A stretch of DNA of 28,537 nucleotides from an uncultured Oscillospiraceae bacterium (lineage in GTDB: Bacteria; Bacillota; Clostridia; Oscillospirales; Oscillospiraceae): contig CAJUQN010000023.1 in the NCBI GenBank assembly GCA_910588625.1, positions 1 through 28,537 of the forward strand, read 5' to 3'. Below are positions 14,180 to 21,997 of the stretch, piece after piece. The notes beneath the pieces were generated by a model. That model saw nothing but the letters and a program-made list of their open reading frames with translations. It was not told where the DNA came from and ran no database searches. Each line of letters opens with the position of its first letter. The first letter of the stretch is position 1. The position numbers and the translations under genes are program-made.

Positions 14180-15124
14180 TCAACCCTTTGCAAACTCTTC
14201 TGCCACTTTTGCGATGTTGCTGGCGCAAAGGCCAAACTCCTCCAGCAGCGCTGACGCCGGGCCGGAGTGGCCGAACACATCATTGACGCCGATGCGCTTC
14301 ACCGGCGTGGGCAGCTTCTCGCTGAGCAGAGAACACACCGCCTCGCCCAGGCCGCCAATAATGGAGTGCTCCTCACAGGTGACGATCCTTCCGCACTCCC
14401 TGGCCGCTTTCAGCACGACCTCCCCGTCCAGCGGCTTGATGGTCGCCATATTGATAATACGGGCCGAGATCCCCTTGTCAGCCAGGAGCTTCCCGGCCTC
14501 CACCGCTTCTGCCACCAACAGGCCGTTGGCAATAATGGCCACATCTGTCCCATCCCGCATGACCTCGCCCTTGCCAATGGTAAAGGTGAAGCTGTCCTCA
14601 TCGTGGAACACCGGCACCGGGGAACGCCCAAAGCGCATATAAACCGGCCCCTCATGCTCATAGGCGGCCTTGACCATGGCCTTGGCCTCCACCGCATCGG
14701 CGGGGGACATGACCACCATCCCGGGAATGGCCCGCATGAGGGTGAAGTCCTCCAGGCACTGGTGGGACGCCCCGTCCTCGCCCACAGAAATCCCCCCGTG
14801 GGACGCGCCGATCTTCACATTCAGCCGGGTATAGCCGATGGAGTTGCGCACCTGCTCATAGGCCCGGCCCGCCGCAAACATGGCGAAGGAGGAGGCAAAG
14901 GCCACCATCCCCATGGACGCGGCCCCGGCGGCGGCGGCCATCATGTTACCCTCGGCAATGCCGCAGTTGAAGTGCCGGTCCGGAAACGCCTTCCCGAACA
15001 CCCCCGTCTGGGTGGACCCCGCCAGGTCGGCGTCAAACACCACAATGTCGTCATGGATGGCGCCCAACTCCTTCAGCGCCTCTCCGTACCCGGTGCGGGT
15101 CGCGATTTTCTTCACATCCGCCAT
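14180..15124 (-). CDS. Transketolase, C-terminal subunit
   Basis: The 314-residue second half of a split transketolase: pyrimidine-binding domain plus transketolase C-terminal domain. With its partner it moves two-carbon units between sugar phosphates in the non-oxidative pentose phosphate pathway. Visible features are FNCGIAEGNMMAAAAGAA (the conserved Glu that activates thiamine diphosphate), SIGYTRLNVKIGASHGGISVG and the C-terminal GGLGEAVCSLL. The ATG at 15124 follows GGAGG by 9 bases. Only one base separates it from the stop codon of the N-terminal subunit gene, so the two are co-translated. Split transketolases are normal in Clostridia and Archaea; this is not a frameshift. A C-terminal subunit of DXP synthase was considered but fits the context less well. 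Confidence 0.93.
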   Translation of the reverse strand: MADVKKIATRTGYGEALKELGAIHDDIVVFDADLAGSTQTGVFGKAFPDRHFNCGIAEGNMMAAAAGAASMGMVAFASSFAMFAAGRAYEQVRNSIGYTRLNVKIGASHGGISVGEDGASHQCLEDFTLMRAIPGMVVMSPADAVEAKAMVKAAYEHEGPVYMRFGRSPVPVFHDEDSFTFTIGKGEVMRDGTDVAIIANGLLVAEAVEAGKLLADKGISARIINMATIKPLDGEVVLKAARECGRIVTCEEHSIIGGLGEAVCSLLSEKLPTPVKRIGVNDVFGHSGPASALLEEFGLCASNIAKVAEEFAKG

Positions 15125-15125
15125 C

Positions 15126-15971
15126 TCACATCGCCTCCAGTCTGGCCAGCTCGGCGTTCAGTTCCTTCAGCGCCACCTCGCACTGCTCGTCGTTGGGGGC
15201 CTTGCCGTGCCAGCCCACTTGGTTCTCCATATAGCTAACTCCCTTGCCCTTCACAGTCTTCATCACGATGGCAAAGGGCCTGCCCTTCACGCTCTTGGCC
15301 TGGGCAAAGGCGGCCTCCAGGGCGTCAAAGTCGTGGCCGTCCACCTCCACGGCTTCCAGCCCAAAGGCCTGGAGCTTGTCCACAATGGGATAAGGGCTCA
15401 TAACCTGGTCCACCGGCCCGTCGATTTGAAGCCCGTTGTTGTCAATGACCACACACAGGTTGTCCAGCTTGTAGTGGTGGGCAAACATCATGGCCTCCCA
15501 CACCTGGCCCTCTTGAATCTCACCGTCGCCCAGCAGGGTATACACCCGGCAGGGGTTGCCCTGCTTCTTGGCGGCCAGCGCCATACCACAGGCGGCGGAT
15601 ACTCCCTGGCCTAGAGACCCGGTGGACATATCCACTCCCGGAATCGCCTTCATATCCGGGTGCCCCTGGAGGTAGCTGTCAATGTGCCGCAGGGTTTTCA
15701 GGTCCTCCCAGGGAAAGAATCCCTTCAAGGCCAGCGCCCCATACAAACCGGGAGCACAATGCCCCTTGGACAGCACAAACCGGTCCCGGTCCCATTTCTG
15801 GGGATCCCTGGGGTCCACGTTCATCTCTTTGAAATACAGGTAGGTAAACAGTTCCGCGGAGGACAGGCTTCCGCCGGGGTGGCCCGCCTTGGCGGCGTGG
15901 GTGCTCTCAATGATGCCGATCCGCACCTTGCAGGCGTTGACCATCAACGCCTTTTTTTCGTTGGCAGTCAT
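15126..15971 (-). CDS. Transketolase, N-terminal subunit
   Basis: The 281-residue thiamine-diphosphate-binding half of transketolase. It has the substrate His in AGHPGGSLSSAE (~residue 31), VLSKGHCAPGLYGAL, and the cofactor motif GDGEIQEGQ (148–156) ending in VVIDNN (~174–179). The ATG at 15971 follows GGAG by about 6 bases; a longer frame to 16052 overlaps the region just after galM and lacks similarity. It lies 67 bases downstream of galM in the same orientation, consistent with one sugar-metabolism operon driven from 17155–17183. Confidence 0.94.
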   Translation of the reverse strand: MTANEKKALMVNACKVRIGIIESTHAAKAGHPGGSLSSAELFTYLYFKEMNVDPRDPQKWDRDRFVLSKGHCAPGLYGALALKGFFPWEDLKTLRHIDSYLQGHPDMKAIPGVDMSTGSLGQGVSAACGMALAAKKQGNPCRVYTLLGDGEIQEGQVWEAMMFAHHYKLDNLCVVIDNNGLQIDGPVDQVMSPYPIVDKLQAFGLEAVEVDGHDFDALEAAFAQAKSVKGRPFAIVMKTVKGKGVSYMENQVGWHGKAPNDEQCEVALKELNAELARLEAM

Positions 15972-16038
15972 ATGATCTCCTTCTTTCTTTGTGGCAGACC
16001 GCACAATAAGGCGCGAGCGGTTTGCGGATATTCGTCGG

Positions 16039-17106
16039 TCAGGACAGGTCAAGCTCTCCAGGCCCGGAGGCGGAAAAACGGTAGACGGTGGCGCTGTGGT
16101 ACTCCGCTCCGGCCCTTAGGATACAGGAGGGAAATCCGGGTTGGTTGGGGCTGTCGGGGAAAAACTGGCTCTCCAAGCAGAATGCGTGCCTGTTGCCGTA
16201 GACCGCGCCCCCTTTGCCGGCGGGGCAGCCCTCCACAAAGTTGCCCGTATAGAACTGAATTCCCGGCAGCGTGGTAAGGGTTTCCATAACGATACACGTA
16301 TCCGGAGACCAGGCCCGGGCGGCGGGGCGGAGCGTGCCGTCCCAGCCGTCGATCACCCAGTTGTGGTCATAGCCGCCAGCCATGGTGAGCTGCTCGAAGG
16401 GTTCGTCGATCCGCGCCCCTATGGGCTGAACGTGACGCAGGTCCATCATCGTCCCCTCTACAGCCGCGATCTCCCCAGTGGGGATCAGCCCGGGCACAGT
16501 GGGGGTGTATCGGGAGGCATACAGCCGGATGCTCTGGCTTTCCACGTTTCCGCTGTCATGCCCGGACAAATTGAAATAGCTGTGGTTGGTGGGGTTGAAC
16601 ACCGTATCCTTATCACTTTTGCCCCAATAGTCGATGGACAGCGCCCCGCCCGACAGGGTGTAGGTCACCCGAACGCTCAGCGTCCCAGGATACCCCTCCT
16701 GCATATCGGGGCTGACCAGGGAGAGGATGACGGCGTTTTCCCTCAGTTCCTCCACCGTCCAGACCCGCTTGTCAAAGCCCGCCTTCCCGCCGTGGAGGGA
16801 GTTGGGACCGTCGTTGGCGGCCAGAGAATAGTCCACGCCGTTCAGCGCAAACCTCGCCCCGCCGATGCGGTTGGCGTACCGCCCCACCAGAGCGCCGATA
16901 TATTTGCCCTGCTTCCGGTAATCCTCCAGGGTATCAAACCCCAAGACCACATCCACCAAACCGCCATTCCGGTCCGGAACCATCAGCGAGCGCACCGCGC
17001 CGCCGTAGGTGACGACCTTACAAATGAGGGCCCCGTCCCGCAGGGTGAGCTCCTCCACCTCGGTCCCGTCCGCCATATGTCCAAAAATTCTTCTGCTGCT
17101 TCCCAT
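16039..17106 (-). CDS. galM: Galactose mutarotase (aldose 1-epimerase)
   Basis: Interconverts the alpha and beta anomers of galactose or glucose in the cytoplasm, feeding the Leloir pathway. The 355-residue protein has the family landmarks PNSLHGGKAGFDKRVW (His105), NPTNHSYFNLSG (catalytic His175), YDHNWV (Asp247), QFYTGNF and the catalytic Glu312 in FCLESQFFPDSPNQPGFP. Two ATGs are possible. That at 17106 has GGAGG 5 bases upstream, while that at 17118 has only a weak CGGAGA. I chose 17106; the difference is four residues. It heads a minus-strand operon with the split transketolase. No galactokinase or uridylyltransferase is nearby. Confidence 0.94.
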   Translation of the reverse strand: MGSSRRIFGHMADGTEVEELTLRDGALICKVVTYGGAVRSLMVPDRNGGLVDVVLGFDTLEDYRKQGKYIGALVGRYANRIGGARFALNGVDYSLAANDGPNSLHGGKAGFDKRVWTVEELRENAVILSLVSPDMQEGYPGTLSVRVTYTLSGGALSIDYWGKSDKDTVFNPTNHSYFNLSGHDSGNVESQSIRLYASRYTPTVPGLIPTGEIAAVEGTMMDLRHVQPIGARIDEPFEQLTMAGGYDHNWVIDGWDGTLRPAARAWSPDTCIVMETLTTLPGIQFYTGNFVEGCPAGKGGAVYGNRHAFCLESQFFPDSPNQPGFPSCILRAGAEYHSATVYRFSASGPGELDLS

Positions 17107-17154
17107 CGTCCCCTCCATTTCTCCGGGAGACCCGGCTTTGATATATTATGTTCT

Positions 17155-17183
17155 AGTATACCACAATAACCCGCTGAAAACAA
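17155..17183 (-). promoter_or_regulatory. Promoter of the galM operon
   Basis: TATACT (17160–17155) preceded at 17 bases by TTGTTT (17183–17178) on the minus strand. The -35 match is moderate (three of six). The predicted leader is about 40 bases. Confidence 0.55.
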
Positions 17184-17218
17184 CCACAAACCGCTTTTTT
17201 CTACCTGCTTTGTCGAAT

Positions 17219-17232
17219 TGTAAGCACTTCTA
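17219..17232. promoter_or_regulatory. cre-like catabolite-control site
   Basis: TGTAAGCACTTCTA matches 12 of 14 positions of the CcpA consensus TGNAARCGNTTNCA. It lies between the divergent galM and DUF1538 promoters, about 36 bases upstream of the galM -35 box. The central CG, usually the best-kept part, is CA here, so the call is weak. Confidence 0.3.
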
Positions 17233-17250
17233 AAAATTTCCGGTTTCCCG

Positions 17251-17279
17251 TTGGCAATCCTGATATTTTTTGATATAAT
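17251..17279 (+). promoter_or_regulatory. Promoter of the DUF1538–PII gene train
   Basis: TTGGCA (17251–17256), a spacer of exactly 17 bases and a perfect TATAAT (17274–17279). The predicted transcript start is near 17286, which rules out any translation start upstream of that point. Confidence 0.8.
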
Positions 17280-17334
17280 ACCCCATAAGATTAAAATGGT
17301 GGAATATTTGCTAATACAAACGGGGGTGGAGCCT

Positions 17335-18864
17335 TTGCGTGGTTTCCTGCCGAAATTGAAGGAAAAGCTGCTGGAGGCACTGACGGCGGTACTGCCCATT
17401 GTGGGCATCGTCGTGGTGCTGTGCTTCAGTGTGGCCCCCATCTCCCCCAGTATTTTGTTATGCTTCCTGCTGGGCGCGGTGATGATCGTGCTGGGTATGA
17501 TGTTTTTCACTCTGGGCGCGGAGGCCAGCATGACCCCCATGGGGGAGCGGGCAGGCGCCGCCGTCACCCGCAGCCGCAATCTGGCGGTCATCATCGGCAT
17601 AGGCTTCCTGCTGGGCTTTCTCATCACCATCTCGGAGCCGGACCTCCAGGTGCTGGCAGGGCAGGTGCCCGCCGTGCCCAACATGGTACTGATTCTGGCT
17701 GTGGCGGCAGGGGTGGGCCTGTTCCTTGTGCTGGCTCTGCTGCGTATGCTGTTTGGTATGCCTTTGGCCCCCATGCTGGTGTTCTTTTATGTGATCGTGT
17801 TCGTCCTGGCCCTGTTTGTGCCCCGCGAATTTCTGGCCGTGGCCTTTGACTCCGGCGGCGTCACCACCGGCCCTATGACGGTGCCCTTCATCATGGCCCT
17901 GGGCGTCGGTATTTCCGCCATCCGCAGCGACCGCCACGCGGCGGACGACAGCTTTGGCCTGGTCTCTCTATGCTCGGTGGGCCCCATCCTGGCAGTAATC
18001 ATTCTGGGTATGATTTTCCGCCCTGAGGACGGCGCGTACACCGCCCCTGTTCTCCCCGAGATCGCCGACTCCGTGGAGCTGTGGGCCCTGTTCCGCTCCG
18101 GCCTGCCCACCTATGTCAAAGAAATTGCGTTTTCCCTCCTGCCCATCGTGCTTCTGTTCGGCGCATTCCAGCTGCTGGCCCTCAAGCTAACCCCCCGGAC
18201 GCTGAAAAAGATCGGCGTGGGCCTGGCCTATACTTACATTGGTCTGGTGCTGTTCCTCACCGGCGCCAACGTGGGCTTTATGCCTGCCGGCAACTATCTG
18301 GGCCAGGTGATGGCCGGCCTGTCCCGCCCTTGGATCATCGTTCCTGTGGGCATGGTCATCGGCTATTTCATTGTCAAAGCGGAGCCCGCCGTCTACGTGC
18401 TGAACAAGCAGGTGGAGGAGATCACCGACGGCGCCATCTCCAGCACAGCCATGGGCGCCAGCTTGTCCATTGGCGTCGCGGCCTCCATCGGCCTTGCCAT
18501 GGTGCGGGTGCTGACGGGCGTCTCCATTCTCTGGTTCCTGATACCCGGCTACGCCATCGCCATCATCCTGTCCTTTTTCGTGCCCCGGATTTTCACCGCC
18601 ATTGCTTTCGACTCCGGCGGCGTGGCCTCCGGACCCATGACGGCCGCCTTCCTTCTTCCCTTTGCCCAGGGAGCCTGCGTAGCGGTGGGCGGAAATATCG
18701 TCACCGACGCCTTCGGCGTGGTGGCTATGGTTGCAATGACGCCCCTGATCGCCATTCAAGTTCTCGGCATGGTCTACCAGGCCCGCCAGCACGCCGCGTC
18801 CAATGCCGCCGCCCTGGCGCCCACCTTCGACCAGCTTGACGACGACGCCATCATTGAGCTGTAG
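17335..18864 (+). CDS. DUF1538 integral membrane protein (predicted transporter)
   Basis: A ~509-residue protein with about a dozen hydrophobic helices, made of two related halves. Each half carries an AFDSGGV motif followed by GPMT: AFDSGGVTTGPMTVPF in the first and AFDSGGVASGPMTAAF in the second. This duplicated, DSGG-bearing layout is that of DUF1538 proteins, whose function is not established; the architecture suggests a transporter or channel. The start is uncertain. The promoter excludes anything before ~17286. A TTG at 17335 lies just after a GGGGGTGGAG purine stretch, and an ATG at 17296 has no site. The next gene encodes two PII-like domains, the recurrent neighbour of this family. 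Confidence 0.85.
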   Translation: MRGFLPKLKEKLLEALTAVLPIVGIVVVLCFSVAPISPSILLCFLLGAVMIVLGMMFFTLGAEASMTPMGERAGAAVTRSRNLAVIIGIGFLLGFLITISEPDLQVLAGQVPAVPNMVLILAVAAGVGLFLVLALLRMLFGMPLAPMLVFFYVIVFVLALFVPREFLAVAFDSGGVTTGPMTVPFIMALGVGISAIRSDRHAADDSFGLVSLCSVGPILAVIILGMIFRPEDGAYTAPVLPEIADSVELWALFRSGLPTYVKEIAFSLLPIVLLFGAFQLLALKLTPRTLKKIGVGLAYTYIGLVLFLTGANVGFMPAGNYLGQVMAGLSRPWIIVPVGMVIGYFIVKAEPAVYVLNKQVEEITDGAISSTAMGASLSIGVAASIGLAMVRVLTGVSILWFLIPGYAIAIILSFFVPRIFTAIAFDSGGVASGPMTAAFLLPFAQGACVAVGGNIVTDAFGVVAMVAMTPLIAIQVLGMVYQARQHAASNAAALAPTFDQLDDDAIIEL

Positions 18865-18898
18865 GTCATTCTTTTTCTTGAAAGAAAAAACCAAAACC
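18864..18898 (-). repeat. AT-rich hairpin resembling repeat hairpin H2
   Basis: An imperfect inverted repeat (core arms 18872–18879 and 18882–18889) directly after the DUF1538 stop codon. Read on the minus strand it follows the same plan as H2 of the large repeat: CTTTGGTT, a pyrimidine arm, a purine arm and then a CC end. It may also act as a weak terminator. Confidence 0.35.
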
Positions 18899-18978
18899 AA
18901 AGGAAACTTTTGGCCCGCCTCCACTGGGGATTTTTTCGTAATGCTTTTTGCCCGGTCTCGGAACCAAGGAGGAGTCCT

Positions 18979-19677
18979 ATGAATGAATTGTATTTGATGG
19001 TCACCATCGCGCCTAGGAGCTCTGCCCGGCAGTATGTGGATCTGTTCAGCAGGCATAACGCCACTATCACCCTCAGCACTCTGGGCGAGGGAACGGCGGG
19101 CAACGAACTTTTGGACTACTTCGGCCTGGAAAAGACGGATAAGGCGGTCACCTTCTCCTTCGTCACCCGGAGTACGTGGCGCGCGGTGAAATCCGCCATG
19201 CAGCGCGAGCTGCGCATCGACGTGCCTGGCACAGGCATCGCCTTCATCATTCCGGTGAGCAGCATCGGAGGGAAAAAGCCTCTGGCTTTCTTTACCGATG
19301 GCCAGGATTTCGAAGCAGGGGAGGAGAGCACCTTGAAGAACACCAAATACGAACTGCTGGTGGTCATCGCCAACCAGGGCCACACCGAGCTCATCATGGA
19401 CGCCGCCCGGGAGGAGCAGGCGGGGGGCGGCACCGTCCTCCACGCCAAGGGCACCGGCATGGAGAAGGCGGAAAAGTTCCTAGGCTTCTCCCTGGTGAAT
19501 GAGAAGGAAATGGTATTTATCGTGGTGAAAACAGCCACAAAAAACCGCATCATGAAAGCCATCATGAACAAGGCGGGTATGAACACCGACGCCAAATCTA
19601 TTGTGTTCTCCCTGCCCGTCACCGGCACCGCCGGAATGCGCCTGTTGGAGCTGGCCGGGGATGAGACGGACGAGTGA
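18979..19677 (+). CDS. Tandem PII-like regulatory protein
   Basis: A 232-residue soluble protein built of two PII-like ferredoxin-fold halves (roughly residues 1–108 and 119–225). Both start with a strand of the LYLMVTIA / YELLVVIA type, and the second contains GGGTVLHAKGTGMEKAEKF, the T-loop-side signature seen in PII-like proteins (GG-TV-HARG). Members sense small molecules such as nucleotides and regulate a membrane partner. The first half lacks this signature and may be a degenerate or structural copy. The ATG at 18979 follows AAGGAGG by a short, normal spacing. It sits directly downstream of the DUF1538 membrane protein, its likely partner. The ligand is unknown. Confidence 0.8.
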   Translation: MNELYLMVTIAPRSSARQYVDLFSRHNATITLSTLGEGTAGNELLDYFGLEKTDKAVTFSFVTRSTWRAVKSAMQRELRIDVPGTGIAFIIPVSSIGGKKPLAFFTDGQDFEAGEESTLKNTKYELLVVIANQGHTELIMDAAREEQAGGGTVLHAKGTGMEKAEKFLGFSLVNEKEMVFIVVKTATKNRIMKAIMNKAGMNTDAKSIVFSLPVTGTAGMRLLELAGDETDE

Positions 19678-19681
19678 CGCC

Positions 19682-20230
19682 ATGAGCGCGCCAAAACTTC
19701 TGACCCTGAACGGGAAAGAATACACAATCCTGCGCCTGCTGGGCAAGGGAAAGGGCGGTTACACCTATCTTGCGGAGCGGGATGGCGTCCAATACGCCCT
19801 AAAGCAGATCCACCACGAGCCTTGCGACTATTACCAGTTCGGGGATAAGCTGGCCGCTGAGCTGGGAGACTACGAAAAGCTGTCGGCGTTGAAACTGCCC
19901 ATTCCCACCCTGCTGGACGTGGACCGGAAGGAGGAGCGGCTTTTGAAAGAACTCCTCCCCGGCGAGACAGTCTATCAACTGGTCCTGCGGGGCACTTTGG
20001 AGCCCTGGCGCCTGGAACAGGTCCGGACCTTGTCCCAGACCCTGCGGGAAGCGGGCCTGAACATCGACTGGTTCCCCACCAACTTCATTCCCAAGGACGG
20101 CACGCTCTATTACGTGGACTACGAGTGCAACGCCTATATGGACCAGTGGAGTTTTGAACAGTGGGGTGTCCTCTATTGGTCCCGCACCCCGGAATTGGAC
20201 GCCTACGCCAAAGAACACGGCGATCTATAA
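19682..20230 (+). CDS. Small protein-kinase-fold protein
   Basis: A 182-residue protein with a minimal kinase fold: glycine loop LLGKGKGGYTYLAE (~19–32), ATP-site lysine in YALKQ (K41), a Glu in the following helix (E60), and a catalytic-loop variant NIDWFPTN with D129 and N134, then VDYE with D146 as the metal ligand. The canonical HRD and DFG motifs are replaced, as in RIO/Bud32 or aminoglycoside-kinase-like proteins. It could phosphorylate a small molecule or a protein. The start is 4 bases after the PII-like stop codon and has only a weak ribosome-binding site, so translational coupling is likely. The target is unknown; the nearby genes offer no obvious substrate. Confidence 0.7.
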   Translation: MSAPKLLTLNGKEYTILRLLGKGKGGYTYLAERDGVQYALKQIHHEPCDYYQFGDKLAAELGDYEKLSALKLPIPTLLDVDRKEERLLKELLPGETVYQLVLRGTLEPWRLEQVRTLSQTLREAGLNIDWFPTNFIPKDGTLYYVDYECNAYMDQWSFEQWGVLYWSRTPELDAYAKEHGDL

Positions 20231-20252
20231 GAGATAAAGAAGGTCTGACATT

Positions 20253-20666
20253 ATGAAGCACGAAAAAAGCTGCGGCGCGGTAATCTTCCGCGAAGACGAG
20301 AACACCTCCCGCCGTTTCTACCTCATCCTGAAGAGCACCCAGGGCCACACCACCCTGTGCAAGGGCCATGTGGAAAAAAACGAGACCGAGCACGAGACCG
20401 CCACCCGTGAGATCATGGAGGAAACCGGCCTGACGGTGGACTTTATCGACGGCTTTCGAGAGGTCATCACCTATTCTCCCTTCGCCAACTGCACCAAGGA
20501 TGTGGTGTTTTTCCTGGCCCGCGTGTCCGGAGGCAGGCTGGCCTGTCAGCCAGAGGAGGTGGCCGACGCCCGCTTCCTGCCTTTTGACGCGGCGCTGGAC
20601 ACTCTGACCCACGCCTCCGACAAAGCCATCCTCCAGGAGGCCCACAGCTTCCTGCAAAACCGCTGA
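20253..20666 (+). CDS. NUDIX hydrolase (Ap4A-hydrolase-like)
   Basis: A 137-residue hydrolase with a full NUDIX box, GHVEKNETEHETATREIMEE followed by TGL (~residues 38–60), and the opening KSCGAVIFRE typical of bis(5'-nucleosyl)-tetraphosphatases. It probably cleaves dinucleoside polyphosphates or damaged nucleotides to a nucleotide and phosphate product, using Mg2+. The exact substrate cannot be told from the box. AGAAGG lies about 9 bases upstream of the ATG. It is packed between the kinase-like gene (22-base gap) and the decarboxylase (3-base gap), so it is part of the same transcript. Confidence 0.9.
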   Translation: MKHEKSCGAVIFREDENTSRRFYLILKSTQGHTTLCKGHVEKNETEHETATREIMEETGLTVDFIDGFREVITYSPFANCTKDVVFFLARVSGGRLACQPEEVADARFLPFDAALDTLTHASDKAILQEAHSFLQNR

Positions 20667-20669
20667 CCG

Positions 20670-21992
20670 ATGCCCACCCCGTTATACGACAGCCTCCGCA
20701 ATTTGGCGGAGCAAAATCCACTGCGGCTGGATATGCCCGGCCACCACGGCGCGCCCTTGCCAAACGGCTTTCCCTGGCCTTCTGAGCTGGACTTCACCGA
20801 GAACGGCTCCACCGGCGACCTGTTCGGGCCCGACCCCGACGCCATCCAAGCGGCCGAACACCTCTGGGCGGATCGCTTCGGCTTTGACTCCTGCCTGTTC
20901 CTCACCGGCGGCTCCACCCAGGGCGTGCACACTGGTTTGGCTTTGCTGGCAGGGCAGGGGGGCGCTGTCGCTTTGGACCGGGGCAGCCACCGCTCGGCCT
21001 ATCACGCCTTGGCGCTGCTGGATTTGACACCCCATTTCCTTCCCCGCCCCTGGCTGGCGGAGGAGGGCGTCACCGGTCCCATCTCTCCCGAGACCGTGGC
21101 CGGAACTCTGGTCCTGCACCCAGAAATCAAAACAGTCTGTATCACTTCTCCCACATATTACGGTGTGTTGTCAGACATCCCCACCATTGCGGAGGTTTGT
21201 CACGCGCTAGGCGTCAAGCTGATGGTGGACGGCGCACACGGCGCGCATCTGCCCTTCCTGGGCTATGAGGGCTATGAGGCCGCCGACGTGGTGGTCATGT
21301 CCGCCCACAAGACCCTCCCGGCCCCCGGACAGACGGCGCTGTTGTTCGCCAATGGCTTCGGCCTGGCGGACCTCCAGCGCTGGGGCTCCGTCTATGGCTC
21401 CTCGTCCCCGTCCTACGTCCTCCTGTCTGCCCTGGACGCGGTCCGGAACTACATGGAAGAGGAGGGCGCCGCCCTTTACCGTCAGACCGCCCGCCTTGTG
21501 AACGAACTGCGCCGCCGCTGGCCGTCCCTCCAGCAGACCGTGGGCCTCCAGCTGGACCCCACCCGCCTGACCCTCCACAGCTCCGACGGCTTCACCCTGG
21601 CGGACGCTTTGCGGAAGCAGGGCGTATACTGCGAAATGGCCGACCAGGGCCATGTAGTGTGCATCCTCACCTGCGCCGACGGCAAGGCGGAAATCAGTTG
21701 TCTAGAGCGGACTCTGACTGGAACCGGTCTGGCCGGAACGGGCTCTGTCCTCCCTCCGCCTCCGGAGACGCCCAAGGCGGCCCGCTCTCCTCGTCAGGCG
21801 CTGTTCGCCCCCCGGGAGACGGTGCGTTTGACCCACAGCGCGGGCCGCATCTCTGCCTGTCAGATCGCCCCCTATCCCCCCGGCGTGCCCGTCATCGCCC
21901 CTGGCGAGCTGATCGAAAAAAAACATCTGGCCTATTTGACGGAAATAGGGTATAATAGAAGGTACTGCGACGTCATCCCCAGAGAGGAGTGA
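20670..21992 (+). CDS. Orn/Lys/Arg decarboxylase-family PLP enzyme (YaaO-like)
   Basis: A 440-residue fold-type-I PLP enzyme of the small, wing-less basic-amino-acid decarboxylase group. Features are LDMPGHHGAP near the N-terminus, FLTGGSTQGVHTGL, the PLP-ring Asp and His in MVDGAHGAHLPF (D187, H190) and the Schiff-base lysine in SAHKTLPAPGQT (K214). The C-terminal YPPGVPVIAPGE matches the family's C-terminal domain. It may decarboxylate arginine, lysine or ornithine to a polyamine precursor, but the true substrate of YaaO-type proteins is unsettled. The start is 3 bases after the NUDIX stop codon with no good ribosome-binding site. It occupies the place of yaaO, upstream of darA, holB and ricT, as in Bacillus, but tmk is missing. 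Confidence 0.88.
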   Translation: MPTPLYDSLRNLAEQNPLRLDMPGHHGAPLPNGFPWPSELDFTENGSTGDLFGPDPDAIQAAEHLWADRFGFDSCLFLTGGSTQGVHTGLALLAGQGGAVALDRGSHRSAYHALALLDLTPHFLPRPWLAEEGVTGPISPETVAGTLVLHPEIKTVCITSPTYYGVLSDIPTIAEVCHALGVKLMVDGAHGAHLPFLGYEGYEAADVVVMSAHKTLPAPGQTALLFANGFGLADLQRWGSVYGSSSPSYVLLSALDAVRNYMEEEGAALYRQTARLVNELRRRWPSLQQTVGLQLDPTRLTLHSSDGFTLADALRKQGVYCEMADQGHVVCILTCADGKAEISCLERTLTGTGLAGTGSVLPPPPETPKAARSPRQALFAPRETVRLTHSAGRISACQIAPYPPGVPVIAPGELIEKKHLAYLTEIGYNRRYCDVIPREE

Positions 21993-21997
21993 ATGCC

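Noticed and set aside
14180..15971. Transketolase broken into two by a frameshift
   Set aside because: Both halves have their own start, ribosome-binding site and stop, and two-subunit transketolases are normal in Clostridia.
18187..19443. A 418-codon minus-strand frame across the DUF1538 and PII-like genes
   Set aside because: Spans two real plus-strand genes and their spacer; no start signal or domain.
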